Origin: JBNKEI01 sp050288705
Lineage (GTDB): Bacteria; Myxococcota; Myxococcia; Myxococcales; UBA5297
Direction: 5' to 3'
Length of the DNA: 26,371 nt
Assembly: GCA_050288705.1 (NCBI GenBank)
Contig: JBNKEI010000054.1
Location: 1-26,371 of the forward strand
Shown here in pieces: positions 17,492 to 25,699 of the stretch (positions are counted from its first letter, which is position 1; every line of letters starts with the position of its first letter). The position numbers and the translations under genes were made by a program. The notes under the pieces were generated by a model that saw only the letters and a list, made by a program, of their open reading frames with translations, was not told the DNA's origin and searched no databases.

Positions 17492-20400
17492 TGGTGACGC
17501 ACCAGAATATTATTCGGTTAATCCAAAACCAAACAGCCTATGCTATTACCTCGCAAGACGTAATGTTAATGGGTGGTTCAATTGGCTTCGATGCCAACAC
17601 GTGGGAAATCTGGGGAGCGTTGCTGAATGGGGCGCGGTTGCAAATTGCTGATCACCAAATCTTGCTCATTCCTACATTGCTGAAAAAATTTATTAAAGAA
17701 AACCAAATTACCATAGCATTTTTTACTGCGGCTCTATTTCATCAATTAACCGAAGAAGACCCGGAAGTATTCTATGAGCTGAAAACTTTATTGATTGGAG
17801 GCGACGTCCTATCCGCGCGTTATGTAGAAAAAGTACGCATCGCCTGTCCGCAAACTCGTTTGCTCAACGGCTATGGACCTACCGAAAATACTGTATTTTC
17901 CACCTTCTATTCAATAGATAATCACCAGGAAGGAGCAGTTCCTATAGGACGTCCTATCTGCAATTCTACTGCTTATGTAATGGACGAGCAGCAAAGATTA
18001 ATGCCTCCGGAAGTAGCGGGAGAATTATGTGTCGGAGGAGACGGAGTAGCGTCGGGATACTGGAATCGTCCACAATTAACCGTGCAGAAATTTATTGCCA
18101 ATAGAATTGGTCCAGAAAAGGGCCGGCTCTTTCGTACCGGAGACCTGGCAAAATGGAATAACGAAGGTTTTCTTGAATTTTTGGGTCGGCAGGATTATCA
18201 AATCAAAATACGTGGCTACCGGATAGAACTAACCGAAATTGAAGAAGTTGTTCGCAGCTTTCCCGAAATAGCCGATGCTTTGGTAATGGCGCAGGACAAC
18301 GAATGTGGTAATAAAATTCTAATTGGTTTTTATGTGCCTCACGGCAACAATGATCTTAGCGATATTGAAGGTAGACTTAAAGAAAAGTTACCAACTTATA
18401 TGGTTCCTTATCGTTGGCTGAAATGCGAAGAATTTCCGTTAAATGCTAATGGAAAAGTCGACCGTGCTACTCTTTGGGAAATGGCAAAAACGCAATCCGC
18501 ATTCCCCACGTCTTTAACCGAAAAAATCTCTCGGTCGCTTTCGCCTACTGAAACGGCGCTGAGCGAGTTATGGAAACCAATACTAGGAGTGGAGCAGGTT
18601 CATCCGCAGGATTCCTTTTTTAAACTAGGAGGCGATTCTCTAAAAGCCGCATTGCTAGCGACTCGCTTGCAAAAAAAATGGGGAATAAATCTACCCATGA
18701 AGGTTCTTTTTGCCGAGCCAGAATTAGAATCTCTGGCAATGAATCTGGAAAAGCTAAAAAAGCTAGAAAATTCTGTAAAAATCGAGCCTCATCCTTGCTC
18801 GAGCACAAGGGCGTTACGTCCGGAGTTGAGAAGCTCAATGCAGGTTACACCCGTTGACTGGCGCTTTGTAGATAAGCAGGTAATCCAGGAATTTTCTCTT
18901 TCTGAAGCTCAGCTGCCTTTATACATAGCTAGTCAAAGAAGTGAGACCGATGAAGCGTATCATATTACCAGCGTTTTGAATTTGCACGGCGAATTCATTG
19001 TGGAGCGTTGGGAAAGAGCTTTTCAATGGTTGGTTAATCGTCATGCAAGTTTGCGTATTCAATTTCTAGAGACTGCTGGTGAGCCTAAACAAAGAGTGGT
19101 TCCGGAATTACAATTTTCCATAGAAAGAAAAAAAGTTCTTGGTCCCTTGGTAACAATGCGGGAAATCGAATCTTGTATCAAACCGTTTTTGCTGCACCAA
19201 GCTCCGCTGCTACGGGTAAGTTATGTTGAAGCAGAAAACGAAAAGGTGTTGATAATTGATATACATCATTTAATTGCTGACGGGATTTCAGTATCCAATA
19301 TAATTCAGGAGATTAGAGAGTACCTTGCAGGTAAACATTCTGAAAAAAGTATTGTACAATATCCTGACTATGTTCAGTGGAAACAGGAACAAAAAAAATC
19401 ATTCAACTATCAAAATTGTAAGAAATACTGGCAGGAAGAATATGCCGAAGGAATTCCTGATTCCTCTATCTTAGAAACAGGCAAAAAACTGCGCCCTAGT
19501 CAAGAATCGGCCGAATATTTGGAATTTGTATTAAACGACAGTAGCATCAGTAAGATACGTAATCTAAGTGCATCGAACAATGCAACTGTCTATATGGTGT
19601 TGCTCTCTGTCTATTATGCCATGCTTGCTCGCTATTTTGGAAAAAATGACTGGGTGGTGGGGTGCGCTTCTGAAGGAAGAAATCATCCCGATTTGGCTCA
19701 TTCTATTGGAATGTTTGTAAATATGTTGCCGTTGAGAATTAGCCTCGATCCTTCGCTCTCGTTTTTGCAGCTGGTAGAACTAGTGAAGGAAAAAATACTA
19801 GGAGCATGGAATGCTCAGGAATATCCTTTTAGCGAAATGATGAAAGACTTTGCTTGCATGTCTGATTGCAAAGAACACTTATTTTTTGAAAGCGTATTTG
19901 TGGTTCAAGATTTTCCAGGATGGGCCCCAGGCCAAGCTCTCGAAATAGACGGGGTATCTTGTGTTTTTCGGCAGTTCAGAAATCGCCAAAGCAAGTTTCC
20001 GCTTTCTTTTATTGGTGGCAAAGGCGCGAAAGAAATTAGATTTCAGGTGGAATACAATAATCAATATTTCGATAAGAGTACAATAGAAAGATGGATTAAT
20101 AATTATCAAAACTTTTTAGATAATCTGCTGGCTCACCCGGGGCGTGCCATGAAAAGCATTTCCATGATTTCTTTAGCAGAGCAGCAAGCAATTCTTGATT
20201 TAGCAAATGGAAAAAAAGAGCCATTTCCAAACAACAAAACCCTGCCTGCTTTGCTGGAAGAACAAGTTAAACGTAGTGGACTTCGTATTGCAGTATGGGA
20301 TAGAGACCGCGCGGTAACCTACCAGGAGCTGTACGAATTCGCAGCCAAAATATCTCACAAACTACGTCAATTAGGGGTCTCTCGCCAAGGAACAGTAGCG

Positions 20401-22641
20401 GTTATTATGAATTCGAGCATAGAGTGGATTGCTTCTTTGTGGGGAATATTGAAGTCCGGTGGTTCTTTTCTTTCTATTGAACCAAAGACGCCCAAATTCC
20501 GTATACAAGAAATTGTTAGCGATAGTAAAGCGCAATGGGTTCTATTTGATGGGCGGGCCAATATTTGTACGGAAGAAATTCCTGCCGTATTTACTATTGA
20601 TGTTGTCTCTATTTTTGAAAGCAGAATACAGCCAGCGAGCAGAAATGAAACCGAGCTTCTTCCAGAAACATTGATATCCAGCAGCGACTGTGCCTATCAG
20701 ATTTATACCTCAGGAACTACTGGGCGACCCAAAGGGGTCAGAATTAGCCATCGCAGTTTAGTTAATCTGTGTTATTGGCACATTCGAGAATTTGGCGTAG
20801 ATTCCAATGATAAAGCTGCCCAATTTGCGGCGGTAGGTTTTGACGCATCAGTGTGGGAAGTTTTCCCTTATTTATTGAGTGGAGCTAAAATAGTGGTAGT
20901 TGATCAGGAATCCAAAAATGACCCGGTCAGGTTAAACCAGTTCTATAATCAGCAGGAAATTACTATTGGTTTTCTCCCTACCCCTATATATGAGCGAGTA
21001 GGGCATTTGCAGTTTTTTACCCTAACTCGTTTATTAACTGGTGGCGATCGATTGACTCGAGTATTCTCAAATTCCTACCAGTTATATAACAATTATGGTC
21101 CCACCGAGGGGACGGTGGTGAGTACTTTTTCCCGGGTAAAACCAGAAGAAAATTCAATATCCATTGGACGTCCATTGGATAATATTCGAGTGTACGTTTT
21201 GGATGCGCACCAGAATGTACAACCCCGGGGAGTTACTGGAGAAATATGCATTGCCGGAGAAGGAGTGGCCCTCGGCTACACTAATTCTTCCCAAGAAGAG
21301 GAGCAAAAGTTTGTTGCTGATCCTTTTGTAAAAGGGGAGCGTATGTATCGCACCGGGGATCTGGGAAGGTGGTGCGCGGATGGACAGTTAGAATTCATTG
21401 GACGCATTGATGAGCAGGTCAAGGTGCGCGGATTTCGTATTGAATTGGCGGAGGTGGAAAAAAATATCCAAAAACTCCCAGGAATTGAACAGGTTACGGT
21501 GGTAGACAGGCGGAATGATTACGGAGAAACCCAATTGTATGCTTTTTGGGTTGGAATCCCAGATATTGAAGTAAACGAGCTTAAGAATTTGCTTCGTAAT
21601 ACAATTCCCGAATATATGATTCCACAGTTCTTTGTTCGCATAGAAGAAATGCCTGTTAATCTAAATGGTAAAATAGATAAGAAGAAATTGAAAAATGTTT
21701 CTCTGCAAGCTGACCTAGTGCAACTGACAAAACCAAAATCAGCACTTGAAGAAGAATTGTTATCAATATGGAAAGAAGTGTTGGGTTTTACGAGTATAGG
21801 AGTAACAGATTGCTTTTGCGACCAAGGGGGTAATTCCATAAAAGTGGTGGAGTTAATATTGGCATTGCAGCGTCGCTGGGAAGTGTCATGGAATGTTCGC
21901 GAGATTTTTGAGCATTCTACTATTCGCGAGATGGCGATTTGTTTGCAATTAAAATTATCGCAAACTGCCCAAAAATACTCGGTTCACGCCTGGAATCCAG
22001 GTGCTCCCAAAAATTGGTTTTGTTTTCATTCTTTGGCGGGAGGTGCTTATGAGTTTCAAGAAATAAGCGAACATCTTGCCGACATTTCCTGGTTATGCTT
22101 TGACTTGCCTAATTACGTTTGCACAGAAGTTAACGAAATTTGCTCTGCCATTGAACAACGACAAAAAGAAGGAGAAATAGTGCTGGTAGGGTACTCTCTA
22201 GGTGGGGCGCTGGCCTTGGCGGTGGCAGCAGAACTAGAAAGGCGCGGGCGAAAAATTAGGACAGTATTACTGATCGACTCATATTGGTTAGATATAGAAG
22301 GAAAAGAAGAATTTATAAATTTTGTTTTGCAGGGCGTTGCAGAAAATCACCAGATCAATAGCGACCGATTGAAAGACCGATCATTGGTGGAAATAGATTC
22401 TATTGTAGAGCTGCTAGTTTCGTGGTGTTACGATAAGATAATCAATGCGCCTATAGTGAATATACTGTCCGGCGACAAAAATATTCCACCGTTTCTTTCT
22501 AAATATCGTGATTGGTGTAAAAAAACGCATGCTAATTTTTATGCGTTACCGGGTATAGGAGGGCATCATTGTATGCTTCAAGGTGAGTACATGAAGCAAA
22601 ATGCAAAAATAGTTAGGGAGAGCAGTGAGTTAATTGGTTGA
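17440..22641 (+). CDS. NRPS, 3' part: A1(rest)-T1-C2-A2-T2-TE, leucine-type modules
   Basis: Open from a TTG at 17440 (ATG at 17458 also possible); neither is a convincing start, because the frame begins inside A-domain motif A3 (YTSGTTGVPKAV). In order: rest of A1 (GFDANTWEIW, NGYGPTENTVF, FRTGDLAKW, NGKVDR); carrier T1 with GGDSLKA (Ser codon 18637-18639); condensation C2 with HHLIADG (19264-19284); A2 (YTSGTTGRPKGV, GFDASVWEVF, NNYGPTEGTVV, YRTGDLGRW, NGKIDK); carrier T2 with GGNSIKV (Ser codon 21835-21837); thioesterase with GYSLGG (Ser codon 22195-22197), LLIDSYW and GGHHCML completing a Ser-Asp-His triad. The hand-read 10-residue codes are DAWFLGGVFK (A1) and DAWFLGNVVK (A2, the known leucine code). 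No epimerase, reductase or methyltransferase domain is seen. The 3' end overlaps the chemoreceptor gene by 12 bp. Confidence 0.9.
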   Translation: MAYGMYTSGTTGVPKAVMVTHQNIIRLIQNQTAYAITSQDVMLMGGSIGFDANTWEIWGALLNGARLQIADHQILLIPTLLKKFIKENQITIAFFTAALFHQLTEEDPEVFYELKTLLIGGDVLSARYVEKVRIACPQTRLLNGYGPTENTVFSTFYSIDNHQEGAVPIGRPICNSTAYVMDEQQRLMPPEVAGELCVGGDGVASGYWNRPQLTVQKFIANRIGPEKGRLFRTGDLAKWNNEGFLEFLGRQDYQIKIRGYRIELTEIEEVVRSFPEIADALVMAQDNECGNKILIGFYVPHGNNDLSDIEGRLKEKLPTYMVPYRWLKCEEFPLNANGKVDRATLWEMAKTQSAFPTSLTEKISRSLSPTETALSELWKPILGVEQVHPQDSFFKLGGDSLKAALLATRLQKKWGINLPMKVLFAEPELESLAMNLEKLKKLENSVKIEPHPCSSTRALRPELRSSMQVTPVDWRFVDKQVIQEFSLSEAQLPLYIASQRSETDEAYHITSVLNLHGEFIVERWERAFQWLVNRHASLRIQFLETAGEPKQRVVPELQFSIERKKVLGPLVTMREIESCIKPFLLHQAPLLRVSYVEAENEKVLIIDIHHLIADGISVSNIIQEIREYLAGKHSEKSIVQYPDYVQWKQEQKKSFNYQNCKKYWQEEYAEGIPDSSILETGKKLRPSQESAEYLEFVLNDSSISKIRNLSASNNATVYMVLLSVYYAMLARYFGKNDWVVGCASEGRNHPDLAHSIGMFVNMLPLRISLDPSLSFLQLVELVKEKILGAWNAQEYPFSEMMKDFACMSDCKEHLFFESVFVVQDFPGWAPGQALEIDGVSCVFRQFRNRQSKFPLSFIGGKGAKEIRFQVEYNNQYFDKSTIERWINNYQNFLDNLLAHPGRAMKSISMISLAEQQAILDLANGKKEPFPNNKTLPALLEEQVKRSGLRIAVWDRDRAVTYQELYEFAAKISHKLRQLGVSRQGTVAVIMNSSIEWIASLWGILKSGGSFLSIEPKTPKFRIQEIVSDSKAQWVLFDGRANICTEEIPAVFTIDVVSIFESRIQPASRNETELLPETLISSSDCAYQIYTSGTTGRPKGVRISHRSLVNLCYWHIREFGVDSNDKAAQFAAVGFDASVWEVFPYLLSGAKIVVVDQESKNDPVRLNQFYNQQEITIGFLPTPIYERVGHLQFFTLTRLLTGGDRLTRVFSNSYQLYNNYGPTEGTVVSTFSRVKPEENSISIGRPLDNIRVYVLDAHQNVQPRGVTGEICIAGEGVALGYTNSSQEEEQKFVADPFVKGERMYRTGDLGRWCADGQLEFIGRIDEQVKVRGFRIELAEVEKNIQKLPGIEQVTVVDRRNDYGETQLYAFWVGIPDIEVNELKNLLRNTIPEYMIPQFFVRIEEMPVNLNGKIDKKKLKNVSLQADLVQLTKPKSALEEELLSIWKEVLGFTSIGVTDCFCDQGGNSIKVVELILALQRRWEVSWNVREIFEHSTIREMAICLQLKLSQTAQKYSVHAWNPGAPKNWFCFHSLAGGAYEFQEISEHLADISWLCFDLPNYVCTEVNEICSAIEQRQKEGEIVLVGYSLGGALALAVAAELERRGRKIRTVLLIDSYWLDIEGKEEFINFVLQGVAENHQINSDRLKDRSLVEIDSIVELLVSWCYDKIINAPIVNILSGDKNIPPFLSKYRDWCKKTHANFYALPGIGGHHCMLQGEYMKQNAKIVRESSELIG

Positions 22642-24234
22642 ATTTGGAAGGATTTGGGAGAGTCGCTTGGATAAATCGGAAAGATTAGCAGCCGCCTGCT
22701 CAGCCCGGTGCATTCCTTCGGTGGTATTGGCCATGGCAGAATTTAGTTGTTCAATACCAGTGCATATTTGCGCTATTCCAGAGTTTTGCTGATTGGCCAG
22801 ATCGGCAATTTCACGAGCTGCCTGGCTGCTTTCGACAATGAAGCCACTCATCGAAACAATACTATTGCCTGAGGCACGGATTTGACTAATGCTTCTTTCC
22901 ATATTTGCCTGGCCTTGAGCAGTCATCACTATTGTCGCGCAGATAGCCTGTTCAATAGAGGATAGAACCTTGCGAGTGTCAATGGTAGCTTGAATCGATT
23001 GATCTGCTAAAGTGCGAATTTCTTGCGCGATTATAGCAAAGCATTTGCCGAATTCGCCGGCTCTGGCCGCTTCAAGTGATGCGTTGATTGCAAGTAGTTG
23101 GGATTGATCGGCGAGCTCCTTGACCATATTGATGATATCGCCCATTTTGTGTGTTTGCTCTGCGAGGTCAGTAATTCTGGCAATTATTTCATCAATCTGG
23201 GTCTGAATTTCATGAAGACACAGAAGGCTGTTGTCGACCGCAGCTTGGCCTGACTTACTAATTTGATCTGCTTGGAAAGCGATACCAATTACTGTTTCAG
23301 CTTTAGCGGCAGCAGTGCTGGAAATCTGTACAATCTCTTGCACTGTCGCGGTAGTTTGCGCTAGCTCTCCTGCCTGTTGCTGGGTCGAAACAGCATGGTC
23401 TTGGGTCACTGTAGTAAGATCGGAAACTGCTGCGCCGATTTCGTGAATGGCCATGGGTACTATTTGTAGCTTCTCCATCATTTTCTGAAAAGAATCGCCC
23501 AGCATACCGATTTCGTCATTAGGTGCCGTGGATTCAATTTTATGATTAAGATCCCCAGTATGCGCCACCAGGCGAGTAATTCGAATCAGTTCGTGAATAG
23601 GGTTAAGCAAGAATGTTCCAATAGCAAACGCGCTGGCGATTCCCACCAAGAAAACCAAAAAGGAAACCAGTGCAATAGTTAGCGTTTGCCGAGTTCGCTC
23701 GCTAGCTAGCTCTTCGGTGTTGAATCCTATAGTCACTGTAAGCATTGTGTTGCGCGCGGTGCGAGCTACGATGCGAGAATCAGCACGGAGGATTCCTTGC
23801 TCCATTCGTTGGCTGACCAGGATTGCTTTACCCCCCAAACTCGTATCATTTGGCATTTCGACTAAAGGCGGGATAGCCGTCTTATTTGGGAGAGCGGCGA
23901 GAAACGAGCCATCATCTCTCCGTATGGAGATGTAGGCAATACTGGATTGCTGCATTAAGGCATTGAGAATGGGATCGAGTGTACTGGTATCGTTGAAGGC
24001 AATCGCGGCGCTAGACAGAGTGGCGGCGCCGCCGGCAAGCATGGTAACAGTATCGCGCGCTTGATTAGTAAGCGCCTGGGTAAGCGCAGATGACATTCGC
24101 GATGGAAAAAAAATCAAAGAAAACAAAGACATGGAGGCGACTAGGCTGCCGACCGTAAGCATGAGCTGAGTGCGTAAGGATTGACCTCGGAATTCTCGAA
24201 TGAATTTAGTTTTCATTTTGCCGAAAACCTTCAT
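22630..24234 (-). CDS. Methyl-accepting chemotaxis protein (transmembrane, HAMP)
   Basis: 534 residues from ATG 24234, preceded by AGGTAG; a TTG further upstream at 24279 would extend it but has no ribosome site. A short cytoplasmic N-terminus leads to TM1 (~22-43, LMLTVGSLVASMSLFSLIFF). A periplasmic sensor of about 140 residues follows (SIAYISIRRDDGSFLAALPN), of single-Cache-like size. TM2 (LTIALVSFLVFLVGIASAFA) is followed by a HAMP domain (NPIHELIRITRLVAHTGDLN to DEIGMLGDSFQKMMEKL). The signalling domain is centred on the hairpin tip QSQLLAINASLEAARAGEFG then KCFAIIAQEIRTLADQS, which binds CheA/CheW. The ligand is unknown. No C-terminal CheR-docking pentapeptide is seen. The gene is convergent with, and overlaps, the NRPS gene. 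Confidence 0.92.
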   Translation of the reverse strand: MKVFGKMKTKFIREFRGQSLRTQLMLTVGSLVASMSLFSLIFFPSRMSSALTQALTNQARDTVTMLAGGAATLSSAAIAFNDTSTLDPILNALMQQSSIAYISIRRDDGSFLAALPNKTAIPPLVEMPNDTSLGGKAILVSQRMEQGILRADSRIVARTARNTMLTVTIGFNTEELASERTRQTLTIALVSFLVFLVGIASAFAIGTFLLNPIHELIRITRLVAHTGDLNHKIESTAPNDEIGMLGDSFQKMMEKLQIVPMAIHEIGAAVSDLTTVTQDHAVSTQQQAGELAQTTATVQEIVQISSTAAAKAETVIGIAFQADQISKSGQAAVDNSLLCLHEIQTQIDEIIARITDLAEQTHKMGDIINMVKELADQSQLLAINASLEAARAGEFGKCFAIIAQEIRTLADQSIQATIDTRKVLSSIEQAICATIVMTAQGQANMERSISQIRASGNSIVSMSGFIVESSQAAREIADLANQQNSGIAQICTGIEQLNSAMANTTEGMHRAEQAAANLSDLSKRLSQILPNSTN

Positions 24235-24523
24235 CGCACTACCTGCTTTTATACGAATTTCTTGATACCTGCTCGTCAATCTCTAGCACGATAATTTGAT
24301 ATAAAAATATTTTTCGTATTCCGACGAAACTTGGACTAATCCATTTCCGTACTTTAATACACACCATAATACAGAAGGTGTTTATGTAATGCTGTTTCGT
24401 TTAGCAGTAGTTTTTCATCTAATGTTTCGATATGCTTTTCGGCGGAAATCGGATTTATAGCCGCCTGGAAAAATTCGGTTAGCTTCCTAGGGGATAGCAG
24501 CTATCGCCAAAAAGGAGCGAAAG

Positions 24524-25504
24524 GTGAATTTAAGATTGTCGGTGTCAATTCTTTCCATGCTAGCCGTGATTGGCCTGGTTTTTTCGATGGCCGCCAATGC
24601 TGAACAGCCAACAGTTGGACTCATCACCAAGACAGAAACCAATCCTTTCTTTGTCAAAATGAAAGAAGGAGCCCAGCAAGCCGCTCAAGCAAAAGGGGTC
24701 AAACTAATGCTTGCTTCTGGTAAATATGATGGGGATGACATCAGCCAACTTGCTGCTATCGCACGTATGGTGAGTGCAGGTGCCAAGGCAATCTTAATTA
24801 CGCCCAACAGCGCAGCAATCGTACCCGCGCTAAAAAAGGCACGAGGAAAGGGAGTTTTAGTCATTGCGTTAGATACTCCGACTGAGCCCGAAGATGGAGC
24901 AGACGCGCTTTTCGCCACCAATAACTTTAAAGCCGGTTTTCTTATCGGAAAGTATGCAAGGGCTGCTACCAAAGGAAAGCAGCATCCCAAAATTGCGATG
25001 ATGGATTTGTCTCCCGAGGGTTCGGTGGGCAAACTACGCCACCAAGGTTTTTTGGAAGGTTTCGGAATTAAGGATAACGATCCTAATATCGTATGCAAGG
25101 AAGATACCTACGGAGATGTTGCTAAAGGCAAGATAGCTATGAAAACATGCTTGAAAAGGGCTCCGCAAATTGACGTGGTATATACAATCAATGAACCTGC
25201 CGCGGCCGGTGCGTATCAGGCTCTTCAAGCTGTTGGCAGAGAAAAAAGCACGATCATTGTGTCTATCGACGGGGGTTGTGCCGGAGTCAAGAATGTTGCC
25301 GCTGGAATTATTGCTGCTACCTCACAACAATACCCTTTGAAAATGGCAGCGCTTGGTGTTGAGGCGGGTGCTGAGTACGCCAAAACTGGAAAGAAGACTT
25401 CTGGCTACACTGATACTGGTGTAACTCTCATTACCAATAAACCACTGGCAGGGATCGGTAGTAAAGACACCAAATTTGGCCTAGATGAATGTTGGGGTAA
25501 TTGA
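24524..25504 (+). CDS. frcB: Periplasmic sugar-binding protein of an ABC transporter, FrcB-like
   Basis: 326 residues from GTG 24524, with AAAGGAG at 24511-24517. It has a signal peptide of 26 residues ending AANA, then EQP. The fold is Peripla_BP_4 (RbsB/LacI-like). The motifs match my memory of rhizobial FrcB (fructose/mannose/ribose binding): VGLITKTETNPFFVKMKEGA, VIALDTPTEP, TINEPAAAGAYQALQAVGRE, GGCAGVKNVAAGIIAATSQQ then YPLKMAALGVEA, and a C-terminus ending D-E-C-W-G-N. It delivers sugar to a membrane permease and ATPase. Those partners (frcC, frcA) are not downstream; instead an AMIN-domain gene follows after 195 bp. The assignment of substrate is by similarity only, and the protein could alternatively serve as a chemotaxis ligand binder. 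Confidence 0.85.
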   Translation: MNLRLSVSILSMLAVIGLVFSMAANAEQPTVGLITKTETNPFFVKMKEGAQQAAQAKGVKLMLASGKYDGDDISQLAAIARMVSAGAKAILITPNSAAIVPALKKARGKGVLVIALDTPTEPEDGADALFATNNFKAGFLIGKYARAATKGKQHPKIAMMDLSPEGSVGKLRHQGFLEGFGIKDNDPNIVCKEDTYGDVAKGKIAMKTCLKRAPQIDVVYTINEPAAAGAYQALQAVGREKSTIIVSIDGGCAGVKNVAAGIIAATSQQYPLKMAALGVEAGAEYAKTGKKTSGYTDTGVTLITNKPLAGIGSKDTKFGLDECWGN

Positions 25505-25553
25505 TAAATACTTTTAGCATCTTGCTCCGGAGTGATCACTGTTCGCTGGATTG

Positions 25554-25608
25554 CTTGCTGTTCCTGCATGCTTGTCATTTCTATTAGGCCTTTCAGGCCG
25601 ACAGCAAG
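25554..25608. other. Nested inverted repeat after the sugar-binding gene
   Basis: CTTGCTGT (25554-25561) and ACAGCAAG (25601-25608) are perfectly complementary arms 39 bases apart. Between them GGCC-TTTCA-GGCC (25587-25599) can form an inner hairpin. There is no T-tract after either arm. It could be a 3'-end RNA structure of the sugar-binding gene or a leader element of the AMIN gene 91 bp downstream. Confidence 0.35.
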
Positions 25609-25699
25609 TAGTGGAGTTCCATTCGCAAGGCTGTTCTCCGATAAAAAGGCCACGAATGATAGTACAAAAGAGTATGGGAGGTGTGTCTGTGGAGAAGCT

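Noticed and set aside
17215..17502. Minus-strand frame across the NRPS frame break
   Set aside because: Antisense shadow of the adenylation domain; it does not explain the frame change.
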